From Alitabrizicola rongguiensis (GTDB lineage Bacteria > Pseudomonadota > Alphaproteobacteria > Rhodobacterales > Rhodobacteraceae), in the NCBI RefSeq assembly GCF_021491355.1, contig NZ_JAKENF010000002.1, positions 620,001-684,000 on the forward strand: a DNA stretch of 64,000 bases, read 5' to 3'. Of the stretch, positions 59,834 to 64,000 are shown in pieces. The notes under the pieces are model-generated. The model was not told the origin of the DNA. It saw only the letters and a list, made by a program, of their open reading frames with translations, and made no database searches. Both the position numbers and the translations under genes were made by a program. The stretch's first letter is position 1, and every line of letters begins with the position of its first letter.

Positions 59834-62755
59834 TCAGCTCTTGGTCTTGAGCGCCGCCAGCACGGCAAAGGGGTTGTCCGGGTCGATCTTCTGCTCGCGC
59901 TGAGGACGGGACTCGAACACCTTGGGCTGGTGGTCGCGCGGCCGGTCGTTCGGCTTGCCCCCCTTTTGATGCGGCTTGCCGCCGCGCTCGGGCCGGTCGG
60001 GACGACCTTCCTTGCGGCTTTCGCCGCGATCAGGGCGCGGCGGACGTTCGCCACGCTCAGGCCGATCGCCCTTCGGGCGCGCCGGACGCTCGCCCTGCGG
60101 CGCCTCGCCGGCAGCCGCCTGCGGACGGTTCCTCTCGCCACGCTGGTTGCGCTGCTGATCACGTCCCTGCCCGCCTCTGGGGCGCGGCGCCCAGGTGAAG
60201 GTGTAATAGACCTCGGTCTCGACCGCGACCGGCTCAGCTGCTGACTCGACAGCGGCCGGGGCTTCCGCGGGCACCTCTGTGGCCGGTTCTGCAATGGCGA
60301 CCGGCTCGGTCAATGCGGCTTGGGCCTCTGCTTCGCCTTCAACGGCAGCGGCCGGAGCGTTTTCCGCGGTGGCGGGCCGGCTCTTCGGCCGCTCGCCTTT
60401 GTCGCCGCGGTAGCCGAGACCGCCCATCAGGTCGCTGAACTGCTCGAGCGTCATGCCGGTGATCGACAGCATCTCGGGCGTCGCCTCGAAGCCCGCGCGG
60501 CTGTCCTTGGCGCGCAGCAGGTCCGCGAGACGCTCCAGCATGTCGATGCGGATCGCCCGGGTCCCCGCCGGATGGTAACCGGCCAGAGTGTAATGGGCGC
60601 GTGGCACATCGGCAATGTTCGGAATGGTCACCAACCCCGGCGGCGGACTTTCGGGAAATTCCTGCAATCCGTCGGCCAGCGAGCGCAGCACCAGCCGCAG
60701 CCGGGTCGCAGCCGGCTTCAGCAGCGCCGGGAGAAAGATCGTGTATTGGCCGAAGCGCACGCCATGCTTGCGCAGCGCCGAGCGCGCCTCCTGATCCAGC
60801 GCCTTCACCTCGTCAGCAATCCCGTCGCGCGGCAGCACGCCAAGCGCCTCGGTCAGGCGGAAGGCGAAACCGCGCGCAAGTCCTGTCAGCGTCTCGTCCC
60901 GGCCCATCGCCAGGAGAGGTTCGAACAGGGTCGCCACCTTGCGATCGATGAAGTGCTGGAGGCGACGCCGAACCTTCTCGCCCACGTCAAAGCCCGCCTC
61001 TTCATCGACAAAGGCCTCGACCTGGGGCTTCATTACCTCGCCACCGGCCACCAGCTTGCCCACGGCCGAGCCGCCCCACATGAGGCCGCCCTGCTCGGTA
61101 AAGTCGAGCTCGGTATCCGGCGCGTTGTAGAAACGGTCCGCGCGCAGGTGGAATTCGGGCTTGAGCGCCTCATAGGCCGCCTGGCGCAGGGTGCGCGCCT
61201 CATCGGGCGAAGCTGAGCTATCCTGCCGGAACCGGAACCCTTCCAGACGTCCGACGAATTCGCCCTCGACCGTCACTTCACCCTTGTCGTTCACCTCGGC
61301 CACGAGGCTCTCCTTCTGCTTCAGCCGGCGCAGGAGCACGCTCGTGCGCCGGTCAACAAATCTTTGGGTCAGACGGGCGTGCAGCGCATCCGACAGGCGA
61401 TCTTCTACAGCGCGAGTCTCGTCGCGCCAATGGCTTTCGTCCGCAACCCATCCCTTGCGCTGCGCCACGTAGGTCCATGTGCGGATATAGGCCAGTCGCT
61501 TCGAGATCGCGTCGAGGTCGCCATCCTGCCGGTCGATCCGGGCGATGGCCTTGGCCATCCAGTCGGTCGGCACTTGTCCACCATTGGCCAGAAACCCCCA
61601 GATCCGCGCCAGAAGCGAGGCATGCTCGGCCTCCGAAATCGAGCGGAAGTCGGGAATCCGGCACACATCCCACAGGAGCCGCACCGCCTGCGGCCCTTTC
61701 AGACGGTCGCGGATCTCGGGCATCTCGGAGAGTGTCTTCAGCGCCACGACATCGTCGCTGTCCCGCGCCCGGCTGAGCCAGTCGTTTGCTGTCTGCTGCT
61801 CCAGGCTGGCGATCAGCCGAGCTGACGTGCCGAAATCCAGGTCGGCATTGCGCCATTGCAGCTTCTTGACCGGGGCGAAGCGATGGTTCTCGATCGCGTC
61901 GATCAACTCCTCGTCGAAGGGCCGCGCCTCGCCGGTAACGCCAAAGGTGCCGTTGTCGGTGTGGCGCCCTGCCCGCCCGGCGATCTGGCCGATCTCCTGC
62001 GGGTAAAGCGGACGCATCCGCCGGCCGTCGAACTTTGCGGTGGCAGAAAAGGCGATGTGGTGAATGTCGAGGTTCAACCCCATGCCGATGGCGTCGGTCG
62101 CGACCAGGTAATCAACGTCGCCATTCTGGTAGAGTGCGACCTGCGCGTTGCGGGTCCGGGGCGAGAGTGCCCCCATCACCACGGCGCAACCACCCTTTTG
62201 CCGGCGGATCAACTCGGCGATGGCATAGACATTTTCGACCGAAAAGCCGACGATTGCACTTCTGGGGGGCATCCGGCTTATCTTCTTCGAACCCGCCCAG
62301 CTAAGTTGCGACAGACGGTCCCGTTTCATGAAGGTCACATGGGGCACCAGCGCCGCAATGGCGCCGCGCATCGTCTCCGAGCCGAGGAACAGCGTCTCGT
62401 GCAGCCCCCGCGCCCGCAGAAGACGGTCGGTGAAGACGTGCCCGCGCTCGGCATCGGCACAGAGCTGGATCTCGTCCACAGCCACGAAATCCGCGCCGAT
62501 CTCGAGCGGCATCGCCTCGACAGTGCAGACCCAGTACTGCGTCCGCTCCGGCACGATCCGCTCTTCACCCGTCACCAGAGCCACCACCGAGGGGCCGCGC
62601 TGCGCAACGATCCGATCATAAACCTCGCGCGCAAGCAGGCGCAGCGGCAGGCCGATGACGCCGGTGCGATGGGCCAGCATCCGCTCGATGGCGTAATGGG
62701 TCTTTCCCGTGTTGGTCGGGCCAAGGACCGCAACGATCCTCGCATTCTCGCGCAT
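59834..62755 (-). CDS. SUV3/MgpS-like superfamily-2 RNA helicase with charged C-terminal tail
   Basis: A 973-residue helicase. The P-loop GPTNTGKTHYA is at 12-22; DEIQLCAD serves as motif II, and motif VI is IGQIAGRAGRH. The overall pattern resembles the mitochondrial SUV3 helicase and bacterial MgpS-like proteins, suggesting RNA unwinding, perhaps with a nuclease. The last ~130 residues are first Ala/Glu-rich, then a repetitive Arg/Gly/Pro/Asp/Glu tail (GERPARPKGDRPERGERPP) like disordered RNA-binding tails. It is first of the helicase-S4 pair. Confidence 0.85.
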   Translation of the reverse strand: MRENARIVAVLGPTNTGKTHYAIERMLAHRTGVIGLPLRLLAREVYDRIVAQRGPSVVALVTGEERIVPERTQYWVCTVEAMPLEIGADFVAVDEIQLCADAERGHVFTDRLLRARGLHETLFLGSETMRGAIAALVPHVTFMKRDRLSQLSWAGSKKISRMPPRSAIVGFSVENVYAIAELIRRQKGGCAVVMGALSPRTRNAQVALYQNGDVDYLVATDAIGMGLNLDIHHIAFSATAKFDGRRMRPLYPQEIGQIAGRAGRHTDNGTFGVTGEARPFDEELIDAIENHRFAPVKKLQWRNADLDFGTSARLIASLEQQTANDWLSRARDSDDVVALKTLSEMPEIRDRLKGPQAVRLLWDVCRIPDFRSISEAEHASLLARIWGFLANGGQVPTDWMAKAIARIDRQDGDLDAISKRLAYIRTWTYVAQRKGWVADESHWRDETRAVEDRLSDALHARLTQRFVDRRTSVLLRRLKQKESLVAEVNDKGEVTVEGEFVGRLEGFRFRQDSSASPDEARTLRQAAYEALKPEFHLRADRFYNAPDTELDFTEQGGLMWGGSAVGKLVAGGEVMKPQVEAFVDEEAGFDVGEKVRRRLQHFIDRKVATLFEPLLAMGRDETLTGLARGFAFRLTEALGVLPRDGIADEVKALDQEARSALRKHGVRFGQYTIFLPALLKPAATRLRLVLRSLADGLQEFPESPPPGLVTIPNIADVPRAHYTLAGYHPAGTRAIRIDMLERLADLLRAKDSRAGFEATPEMLSITGMTLEQFSDLMGGLGYRGDKGERPKSRPATAENAPAAAVEGEAEAQAALTEPVAIAEPATEVPAEAPAAVESAAEPVAVETEVYYTFTWAPRPRGGQGRDQQRNQRGERNRPQAAAGEAPQGERPARPKGDRPERGERPPRPDRGESRKEGRPDRPERGGKPHQKGGKPNDRPRDHQPKVFESRPQREQKIDPDNPFAVLAALKTKS

Positions 62756-62776
62756 GGGGATTCGGGCCTTCGGGGG

Positions 62777-63337
62777 TTAAAGTTCCTGTCCGCCGGTTTC
62801 GGCTTCCAGCCGTTCAACCGACTCCTTGGCGTTCTGAAGCCAGGGGTCAACTTCGAGCGCCGCCTTGTAGGCCGCGATGGCGCGCTGCTTGTCGCCGAGC
62901 TCCTCGAAGATCATCCCCAGACCGGACAGAGCGCCAAAATGTCGGGGATTGAGCGTCAGGGTCTTGGCGATCGCGTCGATCGACGGGCCGAACTCGCCCG
63001 CATCGTAATAGGCGGTGGCAAGCGCATTCCAGCCTTCGGCAAAATCCGGGGCATGGTCTACCAGTGCGGTCAGATGTTCGATGGCGGCCTGGGTGTCGCC
63101 TTCTTCCATCGCCTTGCGGCCGCGGATCAGCAAGAGGTCCATCGCGGGCGAACCGCTCTTGGACCATTCGTTCCAGATCTCCTGCTCTATGTCGGGTGCG
63201 CTGGTCGGATCGGCGTCCTGCAGCTTGTCAAAAAGCTCGTCAAGCCGCTCGGTCTGCCCCATGGCAGGCAGAGTCGCGGCGGCGAGAAGCAGAAATGCCG
63301 CAACGATACGATTGAACAGGGTCTGTCGCGCTTTCAT
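62777..63337 (-). CDS. TPR-repeat periplasmic protein
   Basis: A 186-residue protein with a signal peptide (LFNRIVAAFLLLAAATLPAMG, trimmed) and three or so tetratricopeptide repeats: AIEHLTALVDHAPDFAEGWNALA, YDAGEFGPSIDAIAKTLTLNPRHFGAL and ELGDKQRAIAAYKAALEVDPW (all trimmed). TPRs mediate protein contacts; no partner is known. It lies just upstream of the helicase on the same strand, 21 bases away, and is divergent from the SCP2 gene. Confidence 0.85.
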   Translation of the reverse strand: MKARQTLFNRIVAAFLLLAAATLPAMGQTERLDELFDKLQDADPTSAPDIEQEIWNEWSKSGSPAMDLLLIRGRKAMEEGDTQAAIEHLTALVDHAPDFAEGWNALATAYYDAGEFGPSIDAIAKTLTLNPRHFGALSGLGMIFEELGDKQRAIAAYKAALEVDPWLQNAKESVERLEAETGGQEL

Positions 63338-63404
63338 AACATTGCAAGTGTAGCGGAGGACCGGCGGATTACCATATCTCCCCGGTCACGATTGGAGGAA
63401 ATGC

Positions 63405-63692
63405 ATGAGCGATGTGATCGAGGCGGCCGTGGCGGCCCTGTCGAAGCGGGTGTCCGGAGGGTTTGACGGCGTGGCGAAGTTCGTCCTGACCGACGAAGGC
63501 GCCATCATGATCGACGGATCGGGCGTACGCGCCGGCGATGACGAGGCCGACGTGACGCTGACGGCCACGCCCGAGGTGTTCCGGGCGATCCTGGAAGGCA
63601 AGTTGAACCCGACGATGGCCTTCATGTCCGGCAAGCTGAAGGTCGACGGCTCGATGGGCATTGCGATGAAGCTGGGCTCGGTCCTGTCCTGA
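63405..63692 (+). CDS. SCP2 sterol-carrier-domain protein
   Basis: A 95-residue protein made of one SCP2 domain: GVAKFVLTDEGAIMIDG, ADVTLTATPEVFRAILEGKLN (trimmed) and the signature AFMSGKLKVDGSMGIAMKL. Such proteins bind lipids or acyl-CoA in a hydrophobic tunnel. GGAGGAA precedes the ATG. The hydrolase gene begins three bases after its stop, so they share an operon and perhaps a lipid substrate. Confidence 0.93.
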   Translation: MSDVIEAAVAALSKRVSGGFDGVAKFVLTDEGAIMIDGSGVRAGDDEADVTLTATPEVFRAILEGKLNPTMAFMSGKLKVDGSMGIAMKLGSVLS

Positions 63693-63695
63693 ACG

Positions 63696-64000
63696 ATGCG
63701 TGAGCCGGCGCCATTTCACGCCGCGCTAGCGGAAGGGCCGTCCGGCGGCCACGCAACGTGGTTCCGGGCCGCCGATGGCGTGCGGCTTCGCGCGGTGATC
63801 TGGCCGGAGGGGAAGAAGGGGACGGTCCTGATTCTTCCCGGCCGGTCGGAATCGGCCGAAAAATACGGTCGCACCGCAACGGAGCTGGCCGAACTTGGCT
63901 TTGCCTCGGTCTCGCTCGACTGGCGAGGGCAGGGGCTGGCCGACCGCCTGCTGCCGGTGGCGATGCAGGGCCATGTCGGGCGGTTCCGTGACTATCAGCT
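63696..64000 (+). CDS. Alpha/beta hydrolase (lysophospholipase-like), N-terminal part
   Basis: The first ~101 residues are present; the gene runs off the window. GTVLILPGRSESAEKYGRTA gives the start of the fold with the oxyanion HG-like turn replaced by PGRSE, and ELGFASVSLDWRGQGLADR (trimmed) is the next strand, as in PldB/monoglyceride lipase-type enzymes. The catalytic serine lies beyond the window end. It follows the SCP2 gene by three bases. Confidence 0.85.
   Translation, partial: MREPAPFHAALAEGPSGGHATWFRAADGVRLRAVIWPEGKKGTVLILPGRSESAEKYGRTATELAELGFASVSLDWRGQGLADRLLPVAMQGHVGRFRDYQ

Noticed and set aside
61856-63466. A 536-residue frame opposite the helicase and TPR genes
   Set aside because: It overlaps two well supported genes on the other strand and shows no family motifs.

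Overview
The window is high-GC, gene-dense chromosomal DNA from an alphaproteobacterium, most likely a member of the Rhodobacteraceae/Paracoccaceae. The evidence is a division and cell-wall cluster carrying the DUF2484 genes that follow murC in that family, a DUF1127 gene followed by an array of CCUCCUCCC-loop small RNAs (the CcsR or 'cuckoo' RNAs of Rhodobacter), and the order carD / fdxA / S4-domain protein / SUV3-like helicase. No phage, insertion sequence, CRISPR array or plasmid function was seen.

Region 1 (1-24.2 kb): the end of an acyl-CoA synthetase gene overlaps an unusual thiolase. On the minus strand follows a long dcw (murein synthesis and division) cluster. In transcription order it is mraZ, rsmH, ftsL, ftsI, murE, murF, mraY, murD, ftsW, murG, murC and two DUF2484 genes, many overlapping by 1-4 bases. 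It is interrupted twice by unrelated genes. Between mraY and murD lie a LysE exporter, a class-III PLP enzyme, a monooxygenase-fold protein with a WYL regulator, an SDR, a GlxA-type regulator and a flavin oxidase. Between murD and ftsW lie a lipoprotein, an MFS transporter and a GFA protein. murB, ddl, ftsQ, ftsA and ftsZ do not follow murC. Upstream of mraZ are three groups of TGGGA-like repeats spaced 10 bp apart, a plausible MraZ operator region.

Region 2 (24.8-34.8 kb): Mrp/ApbC, then the DUF1127 gene with four tandem ~110-nt sRNA units, each with two hairpins showing CCTCCTCCC in the loop. After these come a BenE-type transporter, UvrD helicase, a DJ-1/PfpI protein, a ribbon-helix-helix protein, a ProC-like reductase, and a MarR regulator divergent from a DHA2 drug exporter.

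Region 3 (34.9-44.8 kb): pyruvate carboxylase, tRNA-Gly(GCC), the histidine genes hisB-hisH and hisA-hisF-hisE with a DUF2147 gene between them on the other strand, a CoA-binding protein, the 23S rRNA methyltransferase RlmB, tRNA-Tyr(GTA) and phosphoglycolate phosphatase.

Region 4 (45-64 kb): a GlsB/YeaQ membrane protein, dimethylarginine dimethylaminohydrolase, a glycosyltransferase-like protein, a tyrosine/dual-specificity phosphatase, a LysE exporter divergent from an Lrp regulator, O-acetylhomoserine sulfhydrylase, a SIMPL-domain protein, a large orphan membrane protein that looks like a GspL/PilM head joined to a PilP/GspC-like tail, a KefB-type antiporter, cobT and cobS, carD, fdxA, an S4 protein, a SUV3-like helicase with a charged Arg/Gly/Pro-rich tail, a TPR protein, an SCP2 protein, and the start of an alpha/beta hydrolase.
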